DNA from: Pseudogracilibacillus sp037892545
Lineage (GTDB): Bacteria > Bacillota > Bacilli > Bacillales > Amphibacillaceae
Direction of reading: 5' to 3'
Length of the DNA: 64,000 nucleotides
Assembly: GCF_037892545.1 (NCBI RefSeq)
Contig: NZ_JBBKBG010000005.1
Coordinates: forward strand, 1 to 64,000
In this document: positions 44,559 through 52,881 of the stretch, one piece after another
How positions within the stretch are numbered: the stretch's first letter is position 1
How the letters are laid out: every line of letters begins with the position of its first letter
Translations under genes and position numbers: made by a program
Notes under the pieces: generated by a model
What the model was told of the DNA's origin: nothing
The model's input: the letters and a program-made list of their open reading frames with translations, nothing else
Databases searched by the model: none

Positions 44559-45524
44559 TTAGTGCGTTTTTAATACCTCCTGATTAAGTAAATTAGTTGG
44601 AGTTTCACTTTTAATACCTTGTATTAAATTACTAATCGCCATCTGAACCATTCGTTGTCGTGTTTCAAATGTAGCAGAACCAATATGTGGCACAGTTACA
44701 ACATTTTTCAACTGTAAGAGTTCATGATCTGGCGAAATTGGTTCTGTTTCAAATACATCCAATGCCGCACCATAAATATGTCCTTTCTTTAAGGCCTGCA
44801 CAAGTGCAACTTCATCTACATTTTGCCCACGTGATCCATTTATGAATATCGCATTTGGTTGCATAAGCGAAAATTGTTCTTCTCCAATAAGATGTCTAGT
44901 CCCCTCATTTGCAGAAGCCATCATTAAAACAAAGTCCGATTTTCTTAACAATTCATTAAGCTCACAATATGTTGCATGAACCGCTTCTTCTCGTTCTTTA
45001 TTTTGGCTTCTGTTATGATACAAAATGTTCATATCAAAACCGAAATGAGCGCGCTTTGCCACAGCAAAACCAATTTTCCCCATACCAATAATACCGAGTG
45101 TACGGTTATGAACATCAATCCCATAATGCTCCATCCCAATTAAATTCGTCCATTTCTTTTCTTTGACAAATTGATCAAGCTCGGGAATCCTTCTCGCAGC
45201 AGCAAGCAAAAGCACCATCATCGCATCTGCAGTTGTTTCCGTAACACCAGGTGTATTTGTCCCCATAACTCCATGCCTCGTCATGGATTCTAAATCAAAA
45301 TTGTCATAGCCAACCGATATATTGCTCACAATTTTAAGTTTCGGTGCTTTTTGTAAAAGTTCCTCCGTAATTGGAAGTTCTGCACCAATGAGACCTTCAC
45401 AATCCTTTAATTCATTTAAAAACCTTTCCTTCTCAATCTGAATCGAATGAAACGAAACAACCTCACAATATTCTTCTATCTGACTAATAATAAGCTCTGG
45501 CAAATAGATGTAGGCAATAACCAT
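44559..45524 (-). CDS. D-isomer-specific 2-hydroxyacid dehydrogenase
   Basis: A 321-residue NAD(P)-dependent enzyme of the glyoxylate/hydroxypyruvate reductase group. Visible are the Rossmann loop LGIIGMGKIG and the catalytic Arg (NGSRG), Glu (DVFETEP) and His (VPHIGSAT). The substrate is a D-2-hydroxyacid or its 2-oxo form. It is the second gene of a pair, 32 bases after the FMN-dependent enzyme below, so the two may act on opposite isomers. The ATG abuts GGGAG, with AAGGGA further up, so initiation may be weak. Confidence 0.9.
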   Translation of the reverse strand: MVIAYIYLPELIISQIEEYCEVVSFHSIQIEKERFLNELKDCEGLIGAELPITEELLQKAPKLKIVSNISVGYDNFDLESMTRHGVMGTNTPGVTETTADAMMVLLLAAARRIPELDQFVKEKKWTNLIGMEHYGIDVHNRTLGIIGMGKIGFAVAKRAHFGFDMNILYHNRSQNKEREEAVHATYCELNELLRKSDFVLMMASANEGTRHLIGEEQFSLMQPNAIFINGSRGQNVDEVALVQALKKGHIYGAALDVFETEPISPDHELLQLKNVVTVPHIGSATFETRQRMVQMAISNLIQGIKSETPTNLLNQEVLKTH

Positions 45525-45556
45525 CTCCCATCATAATCATCCCTTCTTAGCACTTA

Positions 45557-46759
45557 TTAAATTTGTGACGGACGCAATATCCTCTTATCGTCCTCTTTCG
45601 TTAATATCGATTCATCCAAATCTTGTACAGAACTTACACCGGAAAGTCCGATTGTAATATCCAAATCAGCAATCATATTTTGCAAAACTTCCTTGACACC
45701 TTGCTCTCCTGCAACAGCAAGACCGTACATACAAGGACGTCCGACAAGTACAGCTTTTGCTCCAAGTGCCATTGCCTTTATAATATCTGAACCACGGCGG
45801 ATTCCACTGTCCATCAATACTGGAATCTGGTCTTGTATTACTTCACACACAAGTGGAAGTGCATCAAGTGCTGCGATTGCTCCATCTACTTGACGACCAC
45901 CATGATTGGATACGATGATACCATCTACTCCATGTTCAAGCGCAAGTTTTGCATCATCTGGTTGTAAAATCCCTTTCAATATGATTGGTAGTTTCGTATG
46001 TTTACGTAAAAAAGCTAGATCATCCCACGTCAAACTAGCATTGCCAAACACTTGTGTCCAATGCATAATTGCTGACAACGGATCTTCCTCTGGAGATTGG
46101 TCAAGCTTGGCACAAAATGCTGGATCTGTAAAATAATTTCCAACACCTTCTCCTGCTAAAAACGGTAAATACGCATTTTTCAAATCATATTCGCGCCAAG
46201 CCATCATTGGTGTATCTAATGTAACAACAATTGCAGAATATCCCGATGCTTCCGCTCTTTGTACAAAGCTTTTTGCTATATCAGGATCCTTACTCCAATA
46301 AAGTTGAAACCATCTAGGTGCATCACCCATCGCCTCGGCTATTTTTTCCATTGGAATGGTAGAAGCTGAACTCGTTATATAAGGTACACCTAATTCTGCA
46401 GATGCTCGAGCGGAGGCTAACTCCCCATCCTTATGGATAATTGACTGTACGCCAATGGGAGCAGATAATACAGGGTATGGAATTGTATGTCCGAATAAAG
46501 TTACTGATAGATTCCTATTCTCCACATTGCGAAACATTTTGGGTACTAATTTCCAACGGTTGAACGCTTCCAAATTTGCATCCATCGTCCTTTCACTACC
46601 AGCCCCTCCTGCTACATAATAATATGGACCATCCTTTAATACTTCTCGTGCCTTTTCTCCCCACTCTTCATACACAACTGGAAGTTTGTTTGGATTAGGT
46701 TCCGGACTTAACATTTCTTGATAAATTTGAAACTGAATCATATTACCAATATTATTCAT
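45557..46759 (-). CDS. FMN-dependent L-2-hydroxyacid oxidase, lactate 2-monooxygenase-like
   Basis: A 400-residue TIM-barrel flavoenzyme. It shows the FMN site SAPIGVQS, the substrate Tyr in WFQLYWSKD and the catalytic His/Arg loop SNHGGRQVDG. Its length and the loop after LPFLAGEGVGNYFTDP resemble lactate 2-monooxygenase, which turns L-lactate and oxygen into acetate and CO2, more than short lactate oxidases. I cannot exclude another L-2-hydroxyacid. ATG start behind GAGGGGGAT. It leads a two-gene unit with a D-2-hydroxyacid dehydrogenase. Confidence 0.87.
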   Translation of the reverse strand: MNNIGNMIQFQIYQEMLSPEPNPNKLPVVYEEWGEKAREVLKDGPYYYVAGGAGSERTMDANLEAFNRWKLVPKMFRNVENRNLSVTLFGHTIPYPVLSAPIGVQSIIHKDGELASARASAELGVPYITSSASTIPMEKIAEAMGDAPRWFQLYWSKDPDIAKSFVQRAEASGYSAIVVTLDTPMMAWREYDLKNAYLPFLAGEGVGNYFTDPAFCAKLDQSPEEDPLSAIMHWTQVFGNASLTWDDLAFLRKHTKLPIILKGILQPDDAKLALEHGVDGIIVSNHGGRQVDGAIAALDALPLVCEVIQDQIPVLMDSGIRRGSDIIKAMALGAKAVLVGRPCMYGLAVAGEQGVKEVLQNMIADLDITIGLSGVSSVQDLDESILTKEDDKRILRPSQI

Positions 46760-46794
46760 TACCTATCCCCCTCTAAAGTAACCGCTTTCAAAGT

Positions 46795-46823
46795 AGTGTA
46801 TACTTTTCTGACTGTTTCGTCAA
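46795..46823 (-). promoter_or_regulatory. promoter of hydroxyacid oxidase/dehydrogenase unit
   Basis: TTGACG (46818-46823) and TACACT (46795-46800) on the minus strand are 17 bases apart. AAGTA-tacac-TACTT, an inverted repeat, covers the -10 and start region and could be an operator. Confidence 0.6.
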
Positions 46824-46849
46824 TACGTGTAATAGTATAAAATAAGAAA

Positions 46850-47110
46850 AGAGGCTGGGGAAAAACTTTAATAACACCCAAAAAAATAACATGTCGAATT
46901 CACTGCCATGGATTCAACATGTTTCTTCTTTTAAAAAGTATAAACAAAAAGAGAACCTTATTAAATATTCATCTTTACAATCTGACCAAATCATTGTATT
47001 AAAAACAGAGGTAAGAAAAATATACTTCTTTCCATTGATTGGATTATTAAGGTTTTCGCTTGCTAGAGCGAGAACCCGTTTTTACTTTCGCTTAAGCGAC
47101 ACTTAATAAT
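46850..47110. mobile_element. possible dispersed repeat or insertion-element remnant
   Basis: The stretch starts with GAGGCTGGGG, similar to the GAGGCTGGGAC end of dispersed Gram-positive repeats and IS remnants. It holds a near-perfect 12-bp inverted repeat, AACATGTCGAAT/ATTCAACATGTT (46888-46899, 46912-46923), with T-rich sequence behind it on the minus strand, and a palindrome TCGCTTAAGCGA near its right end. A 71-codon plus-strand frame inside it has no family. No terminal repeats or target duplication were recognised. Confidence 0.35.
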
Positions 47111-47208
47111 GATCTGTATTGATTAACATCTTATAATTATATCTTGTAACCTCCCTATAGCGGGTTTCATACAACTGATGATAAAGGTATCTATAAATAA
47201 AAGTCTCG

Positions 47209-47979
47209 CTAATAAAATAATGGAGTTATTAAAGCGTGAATAAAGATATCAGCTGACATATGTGCAATGATTGCGTATTCTAGACCTCTTTTCCAATACA
47301 CATAACCAAACCATAAACCTAGAATGCCATTTAACACCAATGTTCTGATAACAATCATTCCTGATAAACCATCAAATACTTGTGCTGCAGCGGGTAAATG
47401 ACCTATTCCAAAGAGTAAACTTGTAAACAAAATCGCTATCCAATAAAAACTATTTGGAATACTATCACCTTTCTTTTTGGTGATTCGAGCTAGTAACCAA
47501 ACAATTAAAGTCATACCAAATAATCGAAGCAAAATTTCTTCCGTTATCCCGCCATAAATTGAAGCAAGTAATCCTTGCCACCAATTAGGGGATGGTAGTT
47601 GTTTTATAGGATCTCCTATTAAGGGACTAAATATAAAGACATCAAGAAGAACTACAATTAAACTCCCCATAAGTGCTACACCAATACTATTTATTAAACC
47701 TTTTTTTGAAATATGTACTTTATATTCAGGATAAACAAGACCATTTAAGATAGATGTATTTAATCCTGTTCGTTTTTGAAGCCTTAGACCGATCAATATC
47801 ATTAAAAACATATAGATAACTTGTGTAATCGAGTTAATAACAATTATTAAATAATTCGGTATATTACCCGGAGTTGACTCTTTGCTCATTAAAGCATATT
47901 CATAGGGAATTATAGTAAGAATTCCTATAATATTTAATAATGTTAAGAGTAAGACTAACTTTAATCTCCATTTTCCCAA
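47209..47979 (-). CDS. CPBP-family intramembrane metalloprotease
   Basis: A 256-residue membrane protein with about seven helices. The Abi/CAAX-type motifs are present: EEILLRL, FGIGHLPAA and a late His in AHMSADIF, expected to bind the catalytic metal. TTG start, AAAGGAGA eight bases upstream. Such proteins often act in bacteriocin self-immunity or peptide processing; no bacteriocin gene was found here. It follows a DUF3784-like gene by 17 bases. Confidence 0.87.
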   Translation of the reverse strand: MGKWRLKLVLLLTLLNIIGILTIIPYEYALMSKESTPGNIPNYLIIVINSITQVIYMFLMILIGLRLQKRTGLNTSILNGLVYPEYKVHISKKGLINSIGVALMGSLIVVLLDVFIFSPLIGDPIKQLPSPNWWQGLLASIYGGITEEILLRLFGMTLIVWLLARITKKKGDSIPNSFYWIAILFTSLLFGIGHLPAAAQVFDGLSGMIVIRTLVLNGILGLWFGYVYWKRGLEYAIIAHMSADIFIHALITPLFY

Positions 47980-47996
47980 TTAAATATTCTCCTTTA

Positions 47997-48296
47997 TTAA
48001 AAACCAATTCTATCTAAAACAATAGCAGCTAATATAAAAATAATATCAACAACAGCTAAAATTGCAGAAACTTTCCCTGCTGTTGATCCAAACCATATTG
48101 TAAAAATTGATGTGAGGATAGCAATTATCCCAAGGGTAGATAAAAGAAATCCTACTCTTTTCCCTAACCTGTCTTTATTTACCGGTTCCCACGTATCCCC
48201 AAAACCAGCAAGGAAAACAAATGCCTTTTGAGTCTGGACAAAATAACCAGCCAAAATCAATAATAGTCCTAACACAAAACCAATTATTAATTCCAA
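47997..48296 (-). CDS. DUF3784-like small membrane protein
   Basis: A 99-residue protein with three membrane helices (about 2-20, 48-68, 75-95). The cytoplasmic segment FLAGFGDTWEPVNKDRLGKRVG resembles the core of DUF3784 proteins. The function is unknown. TTG start with GGAGGG 12 bases upstream. It is first in a two-gene unit with the CPBP protease. Confidence 0.7.
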   Translation of the reverse strand: MELIIGFVLGLLLILAGYFVQTQKAFVFLAGFGDTWEPVNKDRLGKRVGFLLSTLGIIAILTSIFTIWFGSTAGKVSAILAVVDIIFILAAIVLDRIGF

Positions 48297-48385
48297 TAAT
48301 ATTTATATCCCTCCTTTTTATATAGGAAAGGCCTTTCATAAAACACTTTAAAAATCTACTCTGTTTTATAAATGACCCTGATTTC

Positions 48386-48468
48386 ACTATAGTTAATTAT
48401 TGTAGATAATATAACCGTTAATGATAAAAACTAACTTATATTCAATACCGTATTACTATAGTTAATTA
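48386..48468. repeat. 14-bp direct repeat upstream of the DUF3784/CPBP unit
   Basis: ACTATAGTTAATTA occurs at 48386-48399 and 48455-48468, 69 bases apart. Each includes the palindrome ACTATAGT. They could be operator sites of the divergent or downstream unit, or a target duplication. Confidence 0.5.
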
Positions 48469-48642
48469 ATTTCAAGTATCTTATTGATTTGGATTCATAT
48501 AATCACTTTCATTTTAAAATGACTACATTTGTTTTAATATTAGTCTTTTATACACTATGTATTAATTATCCCGTTATAGCATTAATTTACGACTTTTTAT
48601 CAAATAGTGTTGGTGTCCCTTAGAGTACTCAGGGCATAAACG
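48469..48642. other. intergenic stretch with no recognised feature
   Basis: AT-rich sequence between the upstream repeat of the DUF3784 unit and the ssb terminator. I see no supported gene, RNA or repeat in it. Confidence 0.5.
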
Positions 48643-48693
48643 AAAAACCGTTTCTATCATCGCCACACACTAGCAATGATAAAAACGGTTTTT
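48643..48693. terminator. terminator downstream of ssb
   Basis: AAAAACCGTTT-TATCAT pairs with ATGATA-AAACGGTTTTT (48643-48660 with 48676-48693). A and T runs on both sides make it bidirectional. It ends the rpsF-ssb transcript, cutting it from rpsR. Confidence 0.8.
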
Positions 48694-48779
48694 ATTACAC
48701 ACATAAATAAACTTTTATTTATACATCCCCTTATTTGGGATCGAACGCCATTAGTTAAAAGCTACACACTAACTTTTCT

Positions 48780-49304
48780 CTAAAACGGCAAGTCATCATC
48801 TGAAATATTAATTTGCTGTCCATCACTTTCAAAAGGGTTGCTCGACGATTGTTGACCTTGATGGTCTTGTTGCTGAGCACCTTGTTGATACTGTTGCTGT
48901 TGTGGTGGAGCATAGTTTTGGGTTTGTGCCTGATGTTGATAAGGGTCATTCTGATTATAACCAGAAGGTCTTTGTTGCTGTGAAGAACGTGGCTCTAAAA
49001 ACTGAATGTTTTCAGCTAACACTTCTGTCACATAAACCATCTTACCATCTTGCCCTTCATATGAGCGTGTCTGTATACGACCATCGACACCAATTAAACT
49101 ACCTTTTTTCATATAATTCGCCAAGTTCTCAGCTTGTTTACGCCAAGAAACACAATTAATAAAATCTGCTTCTTGTTCGCCTTGCTGATTTCTAAACGGA
49201 CGATTTGCTGCAACCGTAAAGTTGGCAACAGCTACTCCACTCGGTGTATAACGTAAATCGGGATCTCTCGTTAGTCTTCCTACGATAACGACACGATTCA
49301 ACAT
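48780..49304 (-). CDS. ssb: single-stranded DNA-binding protein
   Basis: The tetrameric ssDNA-binding protein of replication and repair. It has an OB fold (about 1-105, MLNRVVIVGRLTRDPDLRY, FINCVSWRKQAENLANY), a Gln-rich flexible linker and the acidic tip DDDLPF that recruits partner enzymes. Of several close starts, the ATG at 49302-49304 has the best distance from AGGGAG. 174 residues. It follows rpsF by 16 bases. Confidence 0.97.
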   Translation of the reverse strand: MLNRVVIVGRLTRDPDLRYTPSGVAVANFTVAANRPFRNQQGEQEADFINCVSWRKQAENLANYMKKGSLIGVDGRIQTRSYEGQDGKMVYVTEVLAENIQFLEPRSSQQQRPSGYNQNDPYQHQAQTQNYAPPQQQQYQQGAQQQDHQGQQSSSNPFESDGQQINISDDDLPF

Positions 49305-49320
49305 CAACATCACTCCCTAA

Positions 49321-49611
49321 TTATTGTTCATCTACACGAATTACGATGTGACGAATAATATCTTCACTGAATTTCGCTTGACGATCAAACTCGTTTACAG
49401 CGTCTTCGTTTCCTTCGAAGTTGATTAATACGTAGTATCCATCACGGAAATCGTTAATTTCATACGCTAAACGTTTTGAACCTAATTCTTCTGTTTTTTC
49501 AATCGTCGCGCCATTTGAAGTTAAAATGTTGTCGAACTTCTCAACAACCTCTTTACGAGCTTCCTCTTCAATGTTCGGACGAATGATATACATAATTTCG
49601 TATTTTCTCAT
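49321..49611 (-). CDS. rpsF: 30S ribosomal protein bS6
   Basis: A 96-residue platform protein, starting MRKYEIMYIIRP, that pairs with bS18. GGAGGTG precedes the ATG. It heads the rpsF-ssb unit behind its own promoter and a leader hairpin. The usual third gene, rpsR, is not adjacent. Confidence 0.97.
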   Translation of the reverse strand: MRKYEIMYIIRPNIEEEARKEVVEKFDNILTSNGATIEKTEELGSKRLAYEINDFRDGYYVLINFEGNEDAVNEFDRQAKFSEDIIRHIVIRVDEQ

Positions 49612-49635
49612 TCTTGAACACCTCCTTTTGGTCTA

Positions 49636-49662
49636 TGCGGCCCTATTGAAACAATAGAGCAA
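49636..49662 (-). promoter_or_regulatory. candidate S6:S18 autoregulatory leader
   Basis: In the rpsF leader CTATTG and CAATAG (minus strand, 49652-49657 and 49643-49648) form a stem with a short loop, followed by GGCCGCATAG. A CCG next to such a hairpin is the hallmark of the leader bound by the S6:S18 dimer. I judged this by eye only. Confidence 0.5.
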
Positions 49663-49695
49663 GGAGCAATTAAAATAAATTACTCACATCTAAAA

Positions 49696-49724
49696 ATTAT
49701 AACACTTTAAAATAGAACTTTCAA
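49696..49724 (-). promoter_or_regulatory. promoter of rpsF-ssb unit
   Basis: TTGAAA (49719-49724) and TATAAT (49696-49701) on the minus strand are 17 bases apart, in the gap after ychF. Confidence 0.85.
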
Positions 49725-49735
49725 GCCTCATTACA

Positions 49736-50836
49736 TTATACATTAAATCTAAAGTGGATAACATCTCCATCTTGGACGATATATTCTTTTCCTTCTAATC
49801 GGACTTTCCCATTTTCACGTGCTTGTACCATTGATCCAGCATCCATTAAATCATCATAAGATACGGTTTCCGCACGTATAAACCCACGCTCAAAGTCTGT
49901 ATGGATAATTCCAGCACATTGTGGTGCTTTCATTCCTTTTTTAAATGTCCAAGCACGAACCTCTTGCTCCCCAGCAGTAAAATAAGTAGCTAAACCTAAT
50001 AAATCATATGATGCTTTAATTAATTGGTCTAAACCAGATTCTTCAATCCCTAATTCTTCTAAAAACATTTCTTTTTCTTCCTGGTCTAATTGAGCAATTT
50101 CCTCTTCAATCTTTGCGCTTACGATGATTACTTCCGCTCCATCATTTTGTGCAAATTCTTTTACTTTATTTACATACTCATTCGAGTCTACATCCGCAAT
50201 CTCATCTTCCCCAACATTTGCTACATATAAAATTGGCTTTGCCGTTAATAAATGTAATTGATTTGCAATTTTTTGATCTTCTTCTGAAAACTCAACCGTT
50301 CTTGCTGGTTGTTCAGCTTCTAATGCTTCTTTTAGTTTTTTCATCACATTAAATTCTTGTACAGCTGTTTTTTCTTTCTGACGTGCTAATTTTTCTGTAC
50401 GTTCATATCGTTTCGTTACTGTTTCTAAGTCGGCTAAAATTAATTCTAAATTTATTGTTTCAATATCATCGATTGGATCGATTTTACCTGAAACGTGTGT
50501 AATATTCTCATCTTCAAAACAACGAACAACTTGACAAATAGCGTCTACTTGACGAATATGCGATAGGAACTGGTTTCCTAACCCTTCCCCTTTGTTCGCA
50601 CCTTTTACAATCCCAGCAATATCCGTAAATTCAAATGCTGTTGGAATCGTCTTTTTTGGTTGTACAACCTCCGTTAACTTCAATAAACGTTCATCTGGTA
50701 CTTCAACAATTCCTACGTTTGGATCAATCGTACAGAACGGGTAGTTTGCGGCTTCTGCACCTGCTTTTGTTATTGCATTAAATAATGTTGATTTCCCAAC
50801 GTTCGGTAATCCTACAATTCCTGCTGTTAATGACAT
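49736..50836 (-). CDS. ychF: YchF/OLA1-family ATPase
   Basis: A 366-residue P-loop protein of the Obg group that prefers ATP and binds ribosomes; linked to stress responses. GLPNVGKSTLFNAI (P-loop), DIAGIVKGA (G3) and a C-terminal TGS-like domain with FRFNV at the end are present. It precedes rpsF as in Bacillus (YyaF). Confidence 0.95.
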   Translation of the reverse strand: MSLTAGIVGLPNVGKSTLFNAITKAGAEAANYPFCTIDPNVGIVEVPDERLLKLTEVVQPKKTIPTAFEFTDIAGIVKGANKGEGLGNQFLSHIRQVDAICQVVRCFEDENITHVSGKIDPIDDIETINLELILADLETVTKRYERTEKLARQKEKTAVQEFNVMKKLKEALEAEQPARTVEFSEEDQKIANQLHLLTAKPILYVANVGEDEIADVDSNEYVNKVKEFAQNDGAEVIIVSAKIEEEIAQLDQEEKEMFLEELGIEESGLDQLIKASYDLLGLATYFTAGEQEVRAWTFKKGMKAPQCAGIIHTDFERGFIRAETVSYDDLMDAGSMVQARENGKVRLEGKEYIVQDGDVIHFRFNV

Positions 50837-51007
50837 TTCTTCATTTCCTCTCTTTTTATATAACGTTCACATCATAATCATATGTATTATAAACGTTATT
50901 CAATATTTATACAACTTCACAAATGTACTACTATTTGACCTCATATTCATGAAAAACTGCATTTTCCATCTATTTTTCTAGCCAAAACTACGAATATCCC
51001 CAAAAAA

Positions 51008-51208
51008 CTAGTCTAATTCTGCCTTTTCTATTACTTTTTTGAGTTTTTTCGTAAATTCTGTTCTCGGAATCATAATACTACGACCACACCCTAAACATTT
51101 AATTCGGATGTCCATCCCCATACGAATAATTCTCCAACGATTTTCACCACAAGGATGCTGTTTTTTCATTTCTACAATATCATTTAAACCAAATTCTTTA
51201 TCACTCAT
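51008..51208 (-). CDS. DUF951 family protein (YyzM-like)
   Basis: A 66-residue basic protein with an SH3-like fold expected. Cysteines in KQHPCG and CLGCGR suggest metal binding. GAGGGGG precedes the ATG. The family sits next to ychF in most Bacillales; its function is unknown. Confidence 0.85.
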   Translation of the reverse strand: MSDKEFGLNDIVEMKKQHPCGENRWRIIRMGMDIRIKCLGCGRSIMIPRTEFTKKLKKVIEKAELD

Positions 51209-51243
51209 ACGTCATCCCCCTCTTTTCATTTATCATCATATTT

Positions 51244-51951
51244 TTAAAATAATTGTTGGACCCAAATGACAATACCTACCATTACAATTGCTGGTAGAAG
51301 GTTTGTCACACGTATATTGGTTACTTTTAATATATTTAACCCAATTGCTACGATTAACAACCCACCGACCGCAGTTATTTCTGTAATAAAGCTTTGAAAT
51401 AATGCATCTGGTATGATGCGATCGATTTGTGTGGCGAGTAATGCAATCGTTCCTTGCCATAACAAGACGGGAATACTTGAAAAGGCAACTCCTATGCCTA
51501 GACTAGTCGTTAAAACGAATGCTGTAAAACCATCAAGCATTCCTTTTGTCACAAGCACTTCATGGTCCCCTCTTATTCCACTATCTAAAGCACCTAGTAT
51601 CGCCATCGCACCAACAGCAAATATGAGAGAGGCTGTCACAAATGCTTGTGCAATATTATTATCTTCCCCTTGTTTCGTTCTAAATTTACTTCCAATGAAA
51701 TACCCTAACTTATTCAAACCAGCTTCTAATTTTAAAAATTCACCAATAAATCCACCTATTAACATACTAATTAGAACGGTAATAATCGATTCAGCTTGAA
51801 ATACCATTTGCAAGCCTATTAAAATAACGACTAATGCAATCCCTTGCATGACTGTTTCTTTATATTTTTCTTGTATATTCGTCAAAAACAACCCGAATAC
51901 ACTCCCAACAACGATACATAACACATTAACAAGTGTTCCAAACAACACCAT
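51244..51951 (-). CDS. DUF554 family membrane protein (YqgA/YdfK-like)
   Basis: A 235-residue membrane protein with about seven helices, starting MVLFGTLVNVLCIVVG. The family's role is unknown, possibly transport. The start is the ATG at 51949-51951. The longer frame from 51990 would translate the parS site (51974-51989) and has no ribosome site. It lies between the DUF951 gene and parB. Confidence 0.85.
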   Translation of the reverse strand: MVLFGTLVNVLCIVVGSVFGLFLTNIQEKYKETVMQGIALVVILIGLQMVFQAESIITVLISMLIGGFIGEFLKLEAGLNKLGYFIGSKFRTKQGEDNNIAQAFVTASLIFAVGAMAILGALDSGIRGDHEVLVTKGMLDGFTAFVLTTSLGIGVAFSSIPVLLWQGTIALLATQIDRIIPDALFQSFITEITAVGGLLIVAIGLNILKVTNIRVTNLLPAIVMVGIVIWVQQLF

Positions 51952-51973
51952 TATGCCACCAACTCTTCCCAAT

Positions 51974-51989
51974 TGTTCCACGTGGAACA
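51974..51989. other. parS site 1
   Basis: TGTTCCACGTGGAACA, a perfect 16-bp palindrome. It keeps the CACGTG core of the ParB (Spo0J) site TGTTNCACGTGAAACA, with one difference. It lies between parB and the DUF554 gene. Confidence 0.88.
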
Positions 51990-51999
51990 TTACTTCAAA

Positions 52000-52036
52000 T
52001 AAAAAGACTGACTACATTCGTTCACCGTGTCAGTCT
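52000..52036 (-). terminator. terminator of parB
   Basis: AGACTGAC (52005-52012) pairs with GTCAGTCT (52029-52036), with a T-run following on the minus strand. It closes the parA-parB unit. Confidence 0.75.
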
Positions 52037-52044
52037 ACTGAATT

Positions 52045-52881
52045 TTACTTTTGCAATAACGTAATTAATCTTTCTAAATCATCATCGTTATAAAATTCAA
52101 TTTCTATTTTACCTTTATGTTTATTTTTCTGTATTTTTACGTTTGTCCCTAATACATCACGTAATTTCGTTGCTTGTGATTCTAAAAATGGGTCAGATTT
52201 TTTCTTTTGTTTCTCTTTTTTCTTCGCCTTATTTAGCTCTGTAATCATCATTTCAACTTGACGGACATTTAAATTATTCGTTAATATTTTGTTTACTAAT
52301 GGATAAAGTTGTTCTTTATTTTTTAATCCTAGTAATGCTCGTCCATGACCCATTGATAGCTCTCCATTGCTAATATTCAAGATGATATCTTCAGGTAACG
52401 ATAGTAAACGCATGACGTTTGCAATATGTGAACGACTTTTCCCTAATTTCTGTGATAATTGTTCTTGAGTTAGTCCTAATTCATCCATTAAGTTTTTATA
52501 TGCTTCTGCTTCTTCAATGACTGTTAAATCCTCGCGTTGTAAGTTTTCTAACAATGCGATTTCCATCATTTTCTTATCATCGTACTCTTTCACAATCGCT
52601 GGAACTTCCGTCAAACCAGCCTCTTTTGCTGCACGAAAACGTCTTTCTCCTGCGATAATTTCATATCCTTTAATACTTTGTCGTACGATTAAAGGTTGAA
52701 TGATGCCGTATTCCAAAATCGATACTTTTAATTCTTCAATCGCATCTGCATCGAAAGTCTTTCTTGGTTGATAAGGGTTTGTACGCATATCTTTTAATGC
52801 GACCATTTCAACCATATGATCCTCTGTTGACTCTACTTCATTAAATAAGGCACCTAAACCTTTACCTAACCTTTTCGCCAA
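52045..52881 (-). CDS. parB: chromosome-partitioning protein ParB (Spo0J)
   Basis: The 278-residue CTPase clamp loads on parS, slides along DNA and recruits SMC to organise the origin. The N-terminal CTP-binding fold has GERRFRAAKEAG, the HTH contains LSQKLGKSRSHIANVMRLL, and the C-terminal dimerisation domain follows. It overlaps parA by 20 bases. Confidence 0.96.
   Translation of the reverse strand: MAKRLGKGLGALFNEVESTEDHMVEMVALKDMRTNPYQPRKTFDADAIEELKVSILEYGIIQPLIVRQSIKGYEIIAGERRFRAAKEAGLTEVPAIVKEYDDKKMMEIALLENLQREDLTVIEEAEAYKNLMDELGLTQEQLSQKLGKSRSHIANVMRLLSLPEDIILNISNGELSMGHGRALLGLKNKEQLYPLVNKILTNNLNVRQVEMMITELNKAKKKEKQKKKSDPFLESQATKLRDVLGTNVKIQKNKHKGKIEIEFYNDDDLERLITLLQK

Noticed and set aside
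46891..47106. 71-codon plus-strand frame in the possible repeat element
   Set aside because: Covers an inverted repeat and palindrome, no ribosome site and no recognised homology.
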